A DNA stretch of 64,000 bases from an uncultured Rhodopila sp. (GTDB lineage Bacteria > Pseudomonadota > Alphaproteobacteria > Acetobacterales > Acetobacteraceae), in NCBI RefSeq assembly GCF_903944925.1, contig NZ_CAJATU010000158.1:123676-187675 (forward strand), written 5' to 3'. Made by a program: the position numbers and the translations under genes. This document shows positions 11,047-21,821 of this stretch, piece after piece (positions within the stretch are counted from its first letter, which is position 1; every line of letters begins with the position of its first letter). Below the pieces are notes generated by a model. The model saw nothing but the letters and a program-made list of their open reading frames with translations. It ran no database searches and was not told the DNA's origin.

Positions 11047-12621
11047 ATGACATACGTCCCATCGCCGCACGTCACCCAAAACTGGGCCTTGTCGAAACCC
11101 TCCGCGCAGGGGCGGCGGGGTATCGTCGTGGCCCAGGCGGGCAGCGCGGCGGAGGCAGGTATCGCTGTTATGAACGCTGGCGGGAACGCCGTGGATGCCG
11201 CCGTCGCGACCGCATTGGCACTCGCCGCAGTTGAACCCTGGAATTCCGGTCTTGGCGGGCTCGGCTTCGCGCTGGTGCATCGGGCCGGGGAGCCGAGGGC
11301 CGAGGTCGTCGATTTCGGACCCGTGGCGCCGCTGGGCCTTGATCCGTCCGCCTTCAGGCTGACCGGGCGGATGAAGCAGGATCTGTTTTCCTGGCCCGAA
11401 ATCGAGAGCGACGCGAACATTCACGGGCCCTTATCATTCGCGATCCCATCCTCGGCCGCCGGATATGCCCATATGCATGCAGCGTGGGGCAAACTACCGC
11501 TGGCCGAGGTTATTGCGCCGGCGATCGCATTAGCGAAAAGAGGTTTGCCGCAGGATTGGTTCACCACCCTGAAGGTCGCGTCGTCCGCCTCCGTGTTGCG
11601 GCGTTACACGGAAAGTGCACGCATCTATCTCCCTGACGGCCTGCCGCCGGTCGCGCCCTATCAAGGCAAGCCCGGCTTTTTCCGGCTTGGCGCGCTGCCG
11701 GAGACGCTGGGGCAGCTCGGGCGTGCCGGACTGCGCGACCTCTATGATGGCGATGTGGCGCGAGCGATCATTGCGGATGTCGGAGAAATGGGCGGCGTGC
11801 TGTCTGTCGATGACCTCCGTTCTTGCCACGCGCGGGTCTTGCCGGCGCCGCAGTATCGGTGGCGCGGTCACACGCTTCAGTTGGCGGGCGGTTTGACCGC
11901 CGCCCCGACGATGGTCCGGGTCCTGGAGCAGATGGCGAATGTTCGAACAGGTGCGGCGCCGGACGCCGATTGGTATTTGGCGTTCTCGCGCGCAATGAAA
12001 ATTGCTTATGCGGAGCGTCTCGCCGGGTTGGGCGAAGCAGATCCGGTGGCGGCGGACACCTGTACGTCACACCTCACGGTCTGCGATCAGGACGGAACCA
12101 TGATCGCCATGACGACGACGCTGCTGTCTTCGATGGGTAGCCGCGTGGTGTTGCCGCGGTCGGGAATCCTGATGAACAACGGCGTCATGTGGTTCGATCC
12201 GCGACCGAACCAGCCAAATTCCATCGGTGGGGGCAAGCGGCCGCTCACCAACATGTCGCCGGTGATTCTCCGGGAGGGCAATCGGCCGTGGTTTGCCGCC
12301 GGCGGGTCCGGAGGGCGCCGGATACTGGCCGCGGTCACGCAAATGATGGCCTTCGTGACGGATTTCGGCATGAGCCTGGAACAGGCGGCGCATCATCCGC
12401 GGGTGGATGTCTCCGATCCTGATTACGTCTCCGCCGACATGACGCTGGGCCCGGAGGTCATCGGCGCACTGGGATCGGACGGTCGCACGGAGGTGGTGGA
12501 ACGCAGTGTCATGCCCATCAATTTCGCGTGCCCAAATGCGATCATATCGAACAGCGATGGTACCCGGATCGGCATCAGCGATGTCGCTTCGCCCTGGTCG
12601 GCCGCTCTGGCGCAAAAGTAA
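11047..12621 (+). CDS. Gamma-glutamyltransferase family protein (Ntn-hydrolase)
   Basis: Ntn-hydrolase of the glutathione hydrolase/cephalosporin acylase family; the precursor normally cleaves itself before a catalytic Thr. 524 residues from ATG 11047, preceded by GGAG with 8-base spacing (a TTG at 11023 is the only upstream alternative). The family block AQAGSAAEAGIAVMNAGGNAVDA is near the N-terminus. The predicted nucleophile Thr340 lies in DTCTSHLTVCD; the second residue is Ser where most family members have Thr. SSMGSRVVLPRSGILMNNGM-like and GGGKRPLTNMSP blocks follow, and the C-terminus has AAGGSGGRRILAAV. No signal peptide is visible, so unlike GGT of E. coli it may be cytoplasmic. The substrate is unknown. 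Confidence 0.88.
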   Translation: MTYVPSPHVTQNWALSKPSAQGRRGIVVAQAGSAAEAGIAVMNAGGNAVDAAVATALALAAVEPWNSGLGGLGFALVHRAGEPRAEVVDFGPVAPLGLDPSAFRLTGRMKQDLFSWPEIESDANIHGPLSFAIPSSAAGYAHMHAAWGKLPLAEVIAPAIALAKRGLPQDWFTTLKVASSASVLRRYTESARIYLPDGLPPVAPYQGKPGFFRLGALPETLGQLGRAGLRDLYDGDVARAIIADVGEMGGVLSVDDLRSCHARVLPAPQYRWRGHTLQLAGGLTAAPTMVRVLEQMANVRTGAAPDADWYLAFSRAMKIAYAERLAGLGEADPVAADTCTSHLTVCDQDGTMIAMTTTLLSSMGSRVVLPRSGILMNNGVMWFDPRPNQPNSIGGGKRPLTNMSPVILREGNRPWFAAGGSGGRRILAAVTQMMAFVTDFGMSLEQAAHHPRVDVSDPDYVSADMTLGPEVIGALGSDGRTEVVERSVMPINFACPNAIISNSDGTRIGISDVASPWSAALAQK

Positions 12622-12736
12622 CGACATTTCGTTACATACCGGCGAAAACGGGCGGAGGGACAGCCAAAAGGTTCGCAGGAACCTCAGTATGGCCTAAGGT
12701 TTTCGATCGTGGACGTAGCGTTGAAAGGGTTCGGTG

Positions 12737-13903
12737 ATGGATTTCGCATTGACCGACGCGCAACAGCAGATTCGCGATGAGGTTCTGCGTCTCTGTGCAC
12801 AGTTCGACGACCGGTACTGGATGGAGCGCGATGCCACCGCGACCTTTCCGACCGACTTCTTTAACGCCATGGCAGGGGGCGGCTGGCTGGGGATAGCCAT
12901 GCCGGAGGCTTACGGCGGTTCGGGCCTCGGGATCACCGAAGCCACCATCATGGTGCAGGCGGTGGCCGAATCGGGTGCCGGAATGAGCGGTGCCAGCGCG
13001 GTCCATATCAATATCTTCGGTTTGAACCCCGTCGTCGTTTACGGAACCGATGCGCAAAAGGCTCGCATGCTGCCGCCATTGATCGAGGGCACCGACAAGT
13101 CATGCTTCGGCGTGACTGAGCCGAATGCGGGTCTGAACACCACTGAGATCACGACACGCGCCGATCTGCATGGAGATCATTACAGGGTAAACGGAACGAA
13201 GATCTGGACGTCAACGGCGCAGGTGGCGAACAAGATCCTTCTGCTGGCACGCACCACCCCGCTGGACAGGGTCAAGCGCAAGACCCAGGGGATGACGTTG
13301 TTTTACACAGACCTCGACAAGACGCATGCCGAGGTTCGCCTGATCCATAAAATGGGTCGGCATGCGGTCGATTCGAACATGGTATTCTTCGAAGATATGC
13401 CGGTGCCAATCGAAGACCGGATCGGGGAGGAGGGCGAGGGCTTTAGGGCACTGCTGCATGGTTTGAATCCGGAACGTGTCCTCGTCGCCGCGGAAGCCAT
13501 CGGCATCGGCCGCGCCGCTTTGGCGCGGGCATCACGCTATGCCCGGGAGCGCGTCGTCTTCGGCCGGCCGATCGGCCAGAACCAGGGAATTCAGCATCCG
13601 CTGGCAAGGAACTGGGCGGAACTCGAAGCGGCCAACCTGCTGACGTTCAAGGCTGCCTGGCTATATGACACTGGCCGCGACTGCGGGGCGGAAGCAAACG
13701 CCGCGAAATATCTCGCGGCAGAGGCAGGTTATCGTGCGGCGGAGCAGGCCGTCATGACCCACGGCGGCATGGGCTACGCACAGGAATACCATGTCGAACG
13801 GCTGTTCCGTGAAAGCATGCTGCCGCGCATCGCGCCGGTCAGCCGCGAACTGATCTTGAGCTATCTGGCCGAACGCGTGCTCGACCAGCCGAAATCGTAT
13901 TAA
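12737..13903 (+). CDS. Acyl-CoA dehydrogenase
   Basis: FAD enzyme introducing the alpha-beta double bond into an acyl-CoA. 388 residues, full length. The start ATG 12737 follows GAAAGGG; a GTG sits directly before it. Seen: N-terminal helical domain with PEAYGGSG, the flavin-binding FGVTEPNAGLNTTEI and WTSTAQVANKILLLARTT in the beta domain, and the C-terminal THGGMGYAQEYHVERLFRE, where Glu350 is at the position of the catalytic base in medium- and short-chain enzymes. Chain-length specificity cannot be read from sequence. The stop overlaps the stop of the convergent sirtuin gene within a ttaa tetranucleotide. Confidence 0.92.
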   Translation: MDFALTDAQQQIRDEVLRLCAQFDDRYWMERDATATFPTDFFNAMAGGGWLGIAMPEAYGGSGLGITEATIMVQAVAESGAGMSGASAVHINIFGLNPVVVYGTDAQKARMLPPLIEGTDKSCFGVTEPNAGLNTTEITTRADLHGDHYRVNGTKIWTSTAQVANKILLLARTTPLDRVKRKTQGMTLFYTDLDKTHAEVRLIHKMGRHAVDSNMVFFEDMPVPIEDRIGEEGEGFRALLHGLNPERVLVAAEAIGIGRAALARASRYARERVVFGRPIGQNQGIQHPLARNWAELEAANLLTFKAAWLYDTGRDCGAEANAAKYLAAEAGYRAAEQAVMTHGGMGYAQEYHVERLFRESMLPRIAPVSRELILSYLAERVLDQPKSY

Positions 13904-14646
13904 TCCACCCCCAGCACGGCTCCCAGCGTATCCCCGATCGGCCGCTTCAGCACCAGATCGGCGATAGCATCGAGGCCAGTCTCCTGCAGGTTGAGGATCA
14001 CCAGGGCGGAACCGTTTCGTTTCGCCAGCTCCGGAAAACCCGCCGCTGGATAAACGACCAACGACGATCCGATGGCAACGAACAGATCGGCCTGCAAGGT
14101 TTCCCGTTCAGCGCGCCGCATCTCATTCAACGGCATCGATTGGCCGAACGATACTGTCGCCGTTTTCACCCAGCCGCCGCAGGCACAGTGCGGGACGATC
14201 CGATCCTGCTCGAAATCGACGCGCAGCGATTCGATCTCGAAGCGCGTGCCGCAATCCAGGCAATGCGCATAGGTCGTGTTGCCGTGCAGCTCGATCACCT
14301 GATCGTCCGGAACCCCGGAATCCTGATGCAGGCCGTCGATATTCTGCGTGATCACGGCCTCGGCCTTGCCGGACCGGATCAACTCGGCCACCGCGCGGTG
14401 GCCGCGATTCGGTGCTGCTTCACGCAACACCGGCTCCATTGCAAAACGCCGCCGCCAGGACTCACGCCGTGCTTCATCCGAACGAATGAAATCGGAAAAA
14501 TCGATCGGCCTTTGTTTGGCCCAGGTGCCGCCGGGGCTGCGGAAATCGGGGATGCCGGACTCCGTGCTGATGCCCGCGCCGGTGAAGAGGGCAATGCGGT
14601 CCGCCGCTTCGATCAAGTGCGCGAACTCTTTCAGATCCTGATCCAT
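13900..14646 (-). CDS. cobB: NAD-dependent protein deacylase, Sir2 family
   Basis: Removes acetyl (or other acyl) groups from lysines using NAD+, forming nicotinamide and O-acyl-ADP-ribose. 248 residues from ATG 14646. All family landmarks are present: GAGISTESGIPDFR (23-36), TQNIDGLHQDSG (100-111), the catalytic His121 in ELHGN, a zinc site made of Cys129/Cys132 and Cys154/Cys156, and GSSLVVYPAA. The frame is open back to 14889 but the extra residues are not family-like. Lysine acylation of acyl-CoA and acetate enzymes is the usual target class, which fits the adjacent convergent acyl-CoA dehydrogenase only loosely. Confidence 0.93.
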   Translation of the reverse strand: MDQDLKEFAHLIEAADRIALFTGAGISTESGIPDFRSPGGTWAKQRPIDFSDFIRSDEARRESWRRRFAMEPVLREAAPNRGHRAVAELIRSGKAEAVITQNIDGLHQDSGVPDDQVIELHGNTTYAHCLDCGTRFEIESLRVDFEQDRIVPHCACGGWVKTATVSFGQSMPLNEMRRAERETLQADLFVAIGSSLVVYPAAGFPELAKRNGSALVILNLQETGLDAIADLVLKRPIGDTLGAVLGVD

Positions 14647-14739
14647 CGCCAGCCTCGCTCCGTCGTCGTTGGCAGCTAATGTAGGCCCGTACGCGGCAAA
14701 AGCATCTGCCTGAACATAACGGCGCTTGGGGGCAGCGGC

Positions 14740-15162
14740 ATGGGTTCGCTGTCGATCGCTCTGGGTTGCGACGCTTCGACATTCGACCTGGATGGGCCGC
14801 TGCCCGATTTCCCCGAAACCAATCAGAGCAAAAGCGGGCGGCTCCGTGTTATCGATCGAGCGCAGCGGGACAATCTGACGGTGCGGCAACTCGCCCAGAT
14901 CGCCGGCGACTATGGCGGGCTGTCATTCACCGGCACACCGAAGACGATCGCGGATGATATGGAGGCGTGGCTCCTGAGCGACGCCTGCGACGGGTTCAAC
15001 GTGATGTTCCCCTATGTTCCCGAGGGTCTGGACGAGTTCGTGGACCTCGTCGTGCCGGAACTGCAGCGCAGGGGCCTGTTCCGCGGCGAGTACGAAGGCC
15101 CGACCCTGCGGGAGAATCCGGGTCTGCCGCGGCCCGCCAACCGGTTTTTTCCCGACGCCTGA
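14740..15162 (+). pseudogene. C-terminal fragment of an NtaA/SnaA/DszA-type flavin-dependent monooxygenase
   Basis: 140 residues matching only the last third of a group of LLM-fold FMN monooxygenases (nitrilotriacetate monooxygenase component A type, about 440 residues). Recognisable: LDGPLPDFPETNQSKSGR, FTGTPKTIADDMEAW, DGFNVMFPYVPEGLDEFVDL, VVPELQRRGLF and the typical tail TLRENPGLPRPANRFF. The flavin-binding N-terminal 300 residues are absent, and the preceding sequence runs straight into the cobB upstream region, so this is a truncated remnant, though an ATG (14740) and open frame remain. It ends 5 bp before an ATG (15167) in the parA frame. Confidence 0.82.
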
Positions 15163-15277
15163 GGTCATGGCCCCCACGACCACCGCCGGGACGGAACCTC
15201 CCGTTCCGCATCGCGCAAAAAGGGGCTATACGACAGCCAATTGGCGCCGCTTTCCGCGGCGTCTTCCGAGTCGGACC

Positions 15278-16099
15278 TTGGGGGCCATCATCACAACACC
15301 ACTTATCCTGGCCGTGGCGAACCAGAAAGGAGGCGTGGGCAAGACCACAACGGCGATCAATCTGGCTGCCGCGCTTGCCATCAGCGGCCTGCCCGTCCTG
15401 TTGATCGACATGGATCCCCAGGGGAATGCCTCCACGGGCCTCGGCATCAACCGCTCGGACAGATTCTCCGGAACCTACAACCTGCTGATGGAAGGCCGCT
15501 CCGACAGTCAGGCCATGCGCCAGACTTCAGTGCCCAACCTATCCCTGATAGCCTCCGACATGAATCTGGCCGGTGCCGAAATCGAACTGGTGCCGATGGA
15601 GCGCCGCGAATTCCGTCTGAAGACGGCCTTGGCCGAACTGCCGGAGTTCAAGGCGTTCCGGGTCATCCTGCTCGATTGCCCGCCCGGCCTTGGATTGCTG
15701 ACATTAAATGCGTTGGTCGCGGCATCAGGCGTAATCGTGCCGCTGCAATGCGAGTTCTACGCGCTTGAGGGCATCAGTAGCCTGATGCACACGATAGAAG
15801 CGGTGCGTCGCCGGTTCAACGCGCGACTGCGACTGTCCGGGATTCTGTTGACCATGTTCGATCGCCGCAACAGCTTATCCGGACTTGTCGAGAAGGACGC
15901 TCGGGACCACTTCGGCGACTGGGTTTTCGATGTGACAATACCGCGTAACATCCGCGTATCCGAGGCACCGAGTCACGGTCTTCCCGTGATCGTCTATGAC
16001 CCGAAATCGTTAGGGGCAGCCGCTTACAACGCCATGGCGGAAGAAATCGGCAGGAAAGAGAAACTCGTGCTCCCGCAAACTGTTAGCCCCCATGAGTAG
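15278..16099 (+). CDS. parA: Chromosome partitioning ATPase ParA (Soj)
   Basis: Walker-type ATPase that moves ParB-parS complexes and segregates origins. The deviant Walker A motif KGGVGKTTT begins at Lys17 and is followed by LLIDMDPQGNAS and LLDCPPGLGLLTLNAL; total 273 residues from TTG 15278. The start is uncertain: an ATG at 15167 in the same frame would add 37 residues lacking family similarity, while the TTG start (MGAIITTPLILAVANQKGG) matches usual ParA lengths. A weak promoter-like pair, ttccgc and tatacg with a 17-base spacer, lies at about 15207-15235 and would support the shorter form. The gene overlaps parB by 8 bp. Confidence 0.93.
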   Translation: MGAIITTPLILAVANQKGGVGKTTTAINLAAALAISGLPVLLIDMDPQGNASTGLGINRSDRFSGTYNLLMEGRSDSQAMRQTSVPNLSLIASDMNLAGAEIELVPMERREFRLKTALAELPEFKAFRVILLDCPPGLGLLTLNALVAASGVIVPLQCEFYALEGISSLMHTIEAVRRRFNARLRLSGILLTMFDRRNSLSGLVEKDARDHFGDWVFDVTIPRNIRVSEAPSHGLPVIVYDPKSLGAAAYNAMAEEIGRKEKLVLPQTVSPHE

Positions 16100-16991
16100 C
16101 AAGAAAATGCCCCCTAGGCTTGGACGTGGGCTGGCTGCCCTGCTTGGAGATTCGCCGCTTCAGCACAACGCGGAACAGGGGCTGGCAGTGATCGCCGTTC
16201 CGATGGACCAGGTGGACGCCAACCCCTTCCAGCCGCGTATGGACTTCGACCAGGGCGAACTCGAAAATCTGGCGCAGTCGATCCGGGTTCAGGGCGTTCT
16301 GCAACCGATTCTGGTCAGAGCGCACCCGACCGCCGAGGATCGCTACCAGATCATCGCCGGCGAACGGCGCTTCCGCGCGGCGATGTTGGCCGGGCTAAAC
16401 GATGTTCCGGCGATCCTGCGGGAAATGGACGACAGCGATGCCGCCGTGGTGGCGCTGGTCGAGAACCTGCAACGGCAGGATCTGAACGCACTTGAAGAAG
16501 CTGAGGGCTACCAGCGCCTGTTGGAAGATTTCGGGCTGACGCACGAGGCTCTCGGCTACGCGGTCAGCAAGTCCAGAAGCCATGTCGGCAACACGGTCCG
16601 GCTGTTGCGCCTGCCTGAAAGCATAAAGCAGGAGGTGCGATCCGGCGCCTTGTCGTCCGGTCACGCGCGGGCGCTGATCAATGCGCCGGATCCCGAGGCT
16701 CTCGCCCAGCAGATCACGAAACGCGGCATGTCTGTGCGTCAAGCCGAGCTCCTGGTTGCCAGGGCAGTCGCTTCCCGCGGTGCGCCCAGGCAGCCTAGGC
16801 CCGAACGGCTTGATGTCGCCGAGTTGGAGCGGCGGTTGAGCGAGACGATTGGGTGCAGGGTGAGCATCGCCACGAACCGCAAAGGTGGCGGCGAAATCAG
16901 CATTCAATTTCGCGATTTGTTTCAGCTTGAGGATCTGATTGGCCGCTTGACCGGGGAGCGGGAAAAGGTCCAGCTACAAGCCGACGGTTGA
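16092..16991 (+). CDS. parB: Chromosome partitioning protein ParB
   Basis: CTP-dependent DNA clamp that loads at parS sites and partners ParA. 299 residues from ATG 16092. N-terminal ParA-activating segment with LGRGLAALLGD; then the CTP-binding fold with NPFQPR (45-50) and GERRFRA (90-96), the central HTH region (VSKSRSHVGNTVRLLRLP) and a C-terminal dimerisation domain. Translation is probably coupled to parA through the 8 bp overlap. I found no convincing parS palindrome in the window. Confidence 0.95.
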   Translation: MSSKKMPPRLGRGLAALLGDSPLQHNAEQGLAVIAVPMDQVDANPFQPRMDFDQGELENLAQSIRVQGVLQPILVRAHPTAEDRYQIIAGERRFRAAMLAGLNDVPAILREMDDSDAAVVALVENLQRQDLNALEEAEGYQRLLEDFGLTHEALGYAVSKSRSHVGNTVRLLRLPESIKQEVRSGALSSGHARALINAPDPEALAQQITKRGMSVRQAELLVARAVASRGAPRQPRPERLDVAELERRLSETIGCRVSIATNRKGGGEISIQFRDLFQLEDLIGRLTGEREKVQLQADG

Positions 16992-16996
16992 ACCGA

Positions 16997-17281
16997 TCAA
17001 AGCAGCTTGCCTTGGAGGAAACCCAGGGCCGGCAACGGCCGCCAGGATCGCGGCAGGTCAGCGCGACGGATCGGCCTGACTGTGTATGATGGCGTTGGTT
17101 GTCTCGAACTCCTGAGGAAGCTGGCGTAAGCCTTGACCTCTTGTTCGCGCCAGGCCTGATCCGCCAGGGCCGCCAGACGGCTGGTAAATACCTCTGCCAC
17201 CCGCGAGGTTCTACCAACCGACGCAACGACAGCCCAAAGCGTATCGTCTCGGTAATTGCTGAGGTTGACCGGTTCCACCAT
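16997..17281 (-). CDS. Small hypothetical protein, 94 residues
   Basis: Convergent with parB, whose stop is 5 bp away. ATG 17281 with a weak AGG upstream. The sequence is soluble and slightly basic, with WAVVASVGRTSRVAEVFT, a helical WREQEVKAYASFLRSS, and a Trp/Pro-rich end SWRPLPALGFLQ. I do not recognise a family. The tight fit behind parB and the even, non-repetitive amino acid composition favour a real gene, but a chance open frame in high-GC DNA cannot be excluded. Confidence 0.4.
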   Translation of the reverse strand: MVEPVNLSNYRDDTLWAVVASVGRTSRVAEVFTSRLAALADQAWREQEVKAYASFLRSSRQPTPSYTVRPIRRADLPRSWRPLPALGFLQGKLL

Positions 17282-17441
17282 GGCCTAAAGGCTGGCTTCC
17301 CACGCGCCTGAAGGCAAGAGTCTTTCACTCGAAAGTTGCGCAAAATCATCCGTTGTTCGTCGCTACACCTGCCCTTGGCTATCGACGGGTTCCGCGCCGC
17401 CAGCGTAGCCTCTTCGCAAATGTTCAGGGAGGATGCCACAT

Positions 17442-18662
17442 ATGAGCGGAGAGAACTGCCTGGCCGGACTCAAGATCCTGGATTTGACCCAGTTCGAGGC
17501 GGGTCCGTCCTGCACCGAGGCGCTCGCCTGGTTGGGCGCCGATGTCGTGAAGATCGAAAATCCGAAGGTAGGAGATCCGGGCCGAACGACCGGAAAAACC
17601 GGCGCGAACGATGCACTGTACTTCCTTCAGTACAATGCCAATAAGCGTTCCGTGGCTGTCAATTTGAAAGATCCGCGCGGCCTTGATCTGGTGAAGCGGC
17701 TTGCGGCGACGGCCGACGTGATGATCGAGAACTTTGCTCCCGGCGCTATCGAGCGTCTGGGCCTGGGGTACGAGGTGATCCGGGCGATCAACCCGGCGAT
17801 CATTTTTTGCCAGGTCAAGGGCTTCGGTGCAGGCAGCCCGTATGAAAACAACCTGGCCTTTGACATGATCGCGCAGGCGTGTGGCGGTCTTATGTCGATA
17901 ACCGGGGAGGAAGACGGGCGGCCTTGCAAGCCAGGCGCGACGATCGGAGACACCGGCACCGGGATGCTCATGGCGGTCTCGATCCTGGGTGCCTATGTGC
18001 GTCGCCTCCGCACCGGCCAGGGCGAGCTTCTTCAGGTAGCTATGCAGGATGCTGTCCTGCACTATATCCGCAATGCCTTCGCCTACATGGAGCGGACCGA
18101 CGGCAAAGCCGCGCCGCGGGCGGGATCGAAGACCGTTGGAGGTGGCAACCCGCCCATTGGCGTGTATCCGTGCAAGGGCGGCGGACCGAACGACTACGTT
18201 TATATCTACACCAGCGCCGCTAATCCGGAGCACTGGACTAGGCTACTCAAGGTGATGGGCCGCGAGGACCTCATCGGCGATCCGCGCTTCGCCAACCCTG
18301 CCGCCCGCACGGAGCACCGGGCCGAGGTTGATCGGATCGTTTCCGAGTGGACCTTTCAGCACGACAAACATACCGCAATGGAGCTCGTCGGCAGCGCCAC
18401 TATTCCGGCGGGCGCCGTAACCGACACCCGGGAACTCGCCGACGATCCAACGTTCGAGCAGCGCGGCATCCGCCAGACCATGCAGCATCCAACCGTAGGC
18501 GATTATCCCATGATCGGATGGCCGGTGCGCTTCGGCGGCCGGCCCCCTGACGTCAAGCCGGCGCCCATCCTGGGCGAGCACGCGGAGCAGGTCTTGTCCG
18601 AATGGTTGGTGTATGATGCCTCCCGCATTGCGGACCTCAAGGACAGCGCGGTTATCGGCTAA
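17442..18662 (+). CDS. CaiB/BaiF family CoA-transferase
   Basis: Class III CoA-transferase moving CoA between carboxylic acids through an aspartyl-CoA thioester anhydride. 406 residues. ATG 17442 is chosen over ATG 17433 because GGGAGG ends 9 bases before it, whereas it abuts the earlier one. Seen: [21 protein letters not shown], the family block [25 protein letters not shown], and catalytic Asp141 in [13 protein letters not shown]. Substrates in the family include formyl-, oxalyl-, carnitinyl- and succinyl-CoA; nothing in the neighbourhood decides. Its stop overlaps the stop of the convergent RND transporter gene by 4 bp. Confidence 0.9.
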   Translation: MSGENCLAGLKILDLTQFEAGPSCTEALAWLGADVVKIENPKVGDPGRTTGKTGANDALYFLQYNANKRSVAVNLKDPRGLDLVKRLAATADVMIENFAPGAIERLGLGYEVIRAINPAIIFCQVKGFGAGSPYENNLAFDMIAQACGGLMSITGEEDGRPCKPGATIGDTGTGMLMAVSILGAYVRRLRTGQGELLQVAMQDAVLHYIRNAFAYMERTDGKAAPRAGSKTVGGGNPPIGVYPCKGGGPNDYVYIYTSAANPEHWTRLLKVMGREDLIGDPRFANPAARTEHRAEVDRIVSEWTFQHDKHTAMELVGSATIPAGAVTDTRELADDPTFEQRGIRQTMQHPTVGDYPMIGWPVRFGGRPPDVKPAPILGEHAEQVLSEWLVYDASRIADLKDSAVIG

Positions 18663-21600
18663 TCGTCCCCGTCGGCGTGGGCCTTGACGGGTTCGGCGTG
18701 GATGCCGCGGTTGAACCGCGCCTTCACGTTTTCACGCAAGGTCTGGAAAACCACGTACAGCATCGGGATCAGGAACACGCCGATGGAGCTTGCGACAATC
18801 ATGCCCGCGAACACCGCGGTGCCGACTGCACGCCGGCTTAGCATGGCGGCACCGGAGGCCCAGACCAGTGGGATCAGGCCGAAGATAAAGGCGATGGACG
18901 TCATCAAGACGGCGCGTATCCGCATGCGCGCCCCCAAGGCTGCCGCGTACATGATCGGCAGCCCCGCTTCGCGCTGTTCCTTGGCGAACTCGACGATAAG
19001 GATGCCGTTTTTCGCTGCGAGGGCGATTAGCACGACCATGCCGATCTGGGCATAGAGATCGAGCGGTAGTCCGGAGATCCATAGGCCGATGAAAGCGCCT
19101 AAGACGCCGACAGTCACCGAAATCAGCACCGGAATTGGGATCATCCAGCTTTCGTACAGCGCGACCAGAAACAGGTAAGCAAACAGCACCGCCAGGGCGA
19201 GTATGAAGCCTGTTTGGCCGGACGCTTCCCGCTCCTGGTATGCCGTGCCGGTCCATTCATAGGTGTAGCCGGGCGGCAAGGTGACCTGTGAAAGCTGGTC
19301 CATTGCCACCAGCGCGTCCCCGGAGGAAATCCCCGGCTTCGGGCTGCCGTTGATCGTCACGCTACGATAATTGTTGTAGCGGCTGATGACCTGAGGTCCG
19401 AGCTGGATGCGCACATTCGCGATCGACCGTAGCGGCACCATCTCGCCGTGGTTGTTGCGTATGTAGATCTTGTAGATCGCTGCAGGATCGCTTCGGTCGA
19501 CGGCATCGCCCTGGATGTTGACCTGCCACGTGCGGCCGAACAGGTTAAAGTCATTCACATAGTAGCCGCCGAGCGTGGTTTGCAACGCGTTGAACACATC
19601 TGAAATCGCCAGTCCGAGCGCCTGCGCCTTCTCCCGGTCGATATCGAGCCAGATCGACGGATTCGACGCCGTGAAAGTCGAGAACACGCGGTTCAGCCGG
19701 GGGTCCTGGTTTGCCGCCGCGACCATGCCTTGCATAACGCTGCCCATGTCCTCGGGCGGCCGGCCTTCCAAATTCTCCAACTGGTATTCAAAGCCACCGC
19801 TCGTGGACAGGCCGATGATCGGCGGCAGGTTGAAGGGGAAAACGACCGCCGAGCGGATTTGCTGCGCCGCGCCGAAGATGGCGCCCAGCACTGCATGGAC
19901 ACCGTTCGCGGCACCCGGCCGCTGCTCGAATGGCTTGAGGCGGGTGACCAGGAACGCCGCATTGGGCTGGTTGCCGCCATCCAGCAGCGAGAAACCGACG
20001 ATGGACAGCACGGCCTCAACCTGCGGCATGGGCCGGATCAGGTTCTCGACCTGCTGAACGACATTGCGGGTGCGCTCTACCGACGCCCCATCCGGAAGCT
20101 GGACGACCGTGAAGATGGCGCCCTGATCTTCCTCCGGCAGAAATCCGGTCGGCGTTATCTTGCCCAGTAGGAAAATCCCGACGGCGGCAGCGGCGACGAC
20201 GACAAGGGACACGGCCGCCAGCCGCAACAGGCGAGTCACGATGGCGGAGTATCCGTCCCGGACCTTGTCAATACCAATCAGCATCCAGCCGACGGGGCCG
20301 CGCGGCCGGTGGCTGTGTCGAAGGAAGATCGCGCAAAGCGCCGGCGACAGGGTCAGCGCGATGATCGCCGATAGCAGCATCGAGACGCTGATGGTTACCG
20401 CGAACTGTCGGAACAATGTTCCCGACAGCCCGGGGATGAAGGCGATCGGCACGAACACCGAAAGCAGCACCAGCGAGATCGCGATGACCGGCCCGGTGAT
20501 CTGGGCCATCGCCTTTTTGGTGGCCTCAGCCGGCGATAGCTCCGGCTCCTCTGACATTACGCGTTCGACGTTTTCGACCACCACGATCGCGTCGTCCACA
20601 ACGACCCCGATGCCGAGCACCAAAGCGAGCAGGGAGATTGTGTTGGCAGAAAATCCAATCGCCAACATGACAGCGAACGTGCCGATAAGACTGACAGGAA
20701 TCGCCACCATTGGGATCACGGTCGCCCGCACGCTGCCGAGGAACACGAACACCACCGCGACAACCAGCACGAAGGCGATTGCCAGGGTCTTCACCACCTC
20801 GGTGATGGTGGACGAGACGAATGAACTGCTATCGTAAAAGACCCTCGCCTTAATGCTGGGCGGGAACCGGACCGACAGATCATTCAACGCCTTGCTGACC
20901 CGCGCGGATGTCGCCACCGCGTTCGCGCCGGGGGCCAGGTAGATGCCGATTGAGACCGCCGGGTTGCCGTTCAGTCGGCTTAGCGTATCGCTGTTCGCCG
21001 AACCCAGTTCGGTTCGCGCAACGTCGCGGATCCGAAGGACGGAACCGTCCGGATTGGCTCGGATGACGATGTCGCCGAACTGCGATGGAGTGGTCAGGCG
21101 GCCTTGCGTCTGTACACTGAGCTGGAACTGCGTGGCGTCGCTGGTTGGCCGGGCGCCGATTCGGCCGACGGCGGCCTGAACGTTCTGCGACTGGATGACA
21201 GCTATGATGTCGGCCGGAGCCAGATTGAGCTGCACCAGCCGATCCATGTTGAACCAGATGCGCATCGAGTAGTCGAGCCGACCGAACAGAGTCGTATCGC
21301 CGACACCCGGGACGCGGCTTAGTCGGTCCAGAACGTTGATCGTCACGTAGTTGCTGATGAACAGCGGGTCCTGCTTACCGCCCTCGCTATAGAACTGGAG
21401 GAATTCCAGGATCGCGGCTGATTTCTTGCGAACGGTGAGGCCATTGCGCTGGACCTCCGCCGGCAGGCGCGCAATGGCCTGTTGCACACGGTTGTTGACG
21501 TTGACGGTGTCGATGTCGGGGTTCGATCCCAACTCGAAACTGACGGTCAGCGAATAGCTGCCATCGTTCGCGCTGTTGGACTTCATGTAGATCATCTTGT

Positions 21601-21820
21601 CCACGCCGACGATCGTCGCTTCCAGCGGCTGGGCGACGGTCTGCTCCACCACCGAGGCCGAGGCGCCGGTGAAGGTCGTGGATACGGTTACCTGAGGCGG
21701 GACGATATCGGGAAACTGCGAGACCGGGATGCGCTGCAAGGACAACGCGCCGGCCAGGGTCAACAGGACGGCGATGACGACGGCGAGCCTTGGCCGATCG
21801 ACGAAAACACCGGAAATCAT
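18659..21820 (-). CDS. RND efflux transporter inner-membrane pump, HAE1 type
   Basis: Proton-driven trimeric pump of the AcrB/MexB class exporting hydrophobic or amphiphilic compounds with a periplasmic adaptor and an outer-membrane channel. 1053 residues, 12 membrane segments in the usual 1+5 and 1+5 layout with two large periplasmic loops. The proton-relay pair Asp409-Asp410 sits in [13 protein letters not shown], and the matching lysine is in [16 protein letters not shown]-terminus [19 protein letters not shown] is typical. It starts one base after the stop of the adaptor gene. No TolC-like gene or TetR regulator is next to it. Confidence 0.95.
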   Translation of the reverse strand: MISGVFVDRPRLAVVIAVLLTLAGALSLQRIPVSQFPDIVPPQVTVSTTFTGASASVVEQTVAQPLEATIVGVDKMIYMKSNSANDGSYSLTVSFELGSNPDIDTVNVNNRVQQAIARLPAEVQRNGLTVRKKSAAILEFLQFYSEGGKQDPLFISNYVTINVLDRLSRVPGVGDTTLFGRLDYSMRIWFNMDRLVQLNLAPADIIAVIQSQNVQAAVGRIGARPTSDATQFQLSVQTQGRLTTPSQFGDIVIRANPDGSVLRIRDVARTELGSANSDTLSRLNGNPAVSIGIYLAPGANAVATSARVSKALNDLSVRFPPSIKARVFYDSSSFVSSTITEVVKTLAIAFVLVVAVVFVFLGSVRATVIPMVAIPVSLIGTFAVMLAIGFSANTISLLALVLGIGVVVDDAIVVVENVERVMSEEPELSPAEATKKAMAQITGPVIAISLVLLSVFVPIAFIPGLSGTLFRQFAVTISVSMLLSAIIALTLSPALCAIFLRHSHRPRGPVGWMLIGIDKVRDGYSAIVTRLLRLAAVSLVVVAAAAVGIFLLGKITPTGFLPEEDQGAIFTVVQLPDGASVERTRNVVQQVENLIRPMPQVEAVLSIVGFSLLDGGNQPNAAFLVTRLKPFEQRPGAANGVHAVLGAIFGAAQQIRSAVVFPFNLPPIIGLSTSGGFEYQLENLEGRPPEDMGSVMQGMVAAANQDPRLNRVFSTFTASNPSIWLDIDREKAQALGLAISDVFNALQTTLGGYYVNDFNLFGRTWQVNIQGDAVDRSDPAAIYKIYIRNNHGEMVPLRSIANVRIQLGPQVISRYNNYRSVTINGSPKPGISSGDALVAMDQLSQVTLPPGYTYEWTGTAYQEREASGQTGFILALAVLFAYLFLVALYESWMIPIPVLISVTVGVLGAFIGLWISGLPLDLYAQIGMVVLIALAAKNGILIVEFAKEQREAGLPIMYAAALGARMRIRAVLMTSIAFIFGLIPLVWASGAAMLSRRAVGTAVFAGMIVASSIGVFLIPMLYVVFQTLRENVKARFNRGIHAEPVKAHADGDD

Positions 21821-21821
21821 G

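Noticed and set aside
14647..14889. N-terminal extension of the sirtuin
   Set aside because: The 81 extra residues lack similarity and the internal ATG gives the standard family start.
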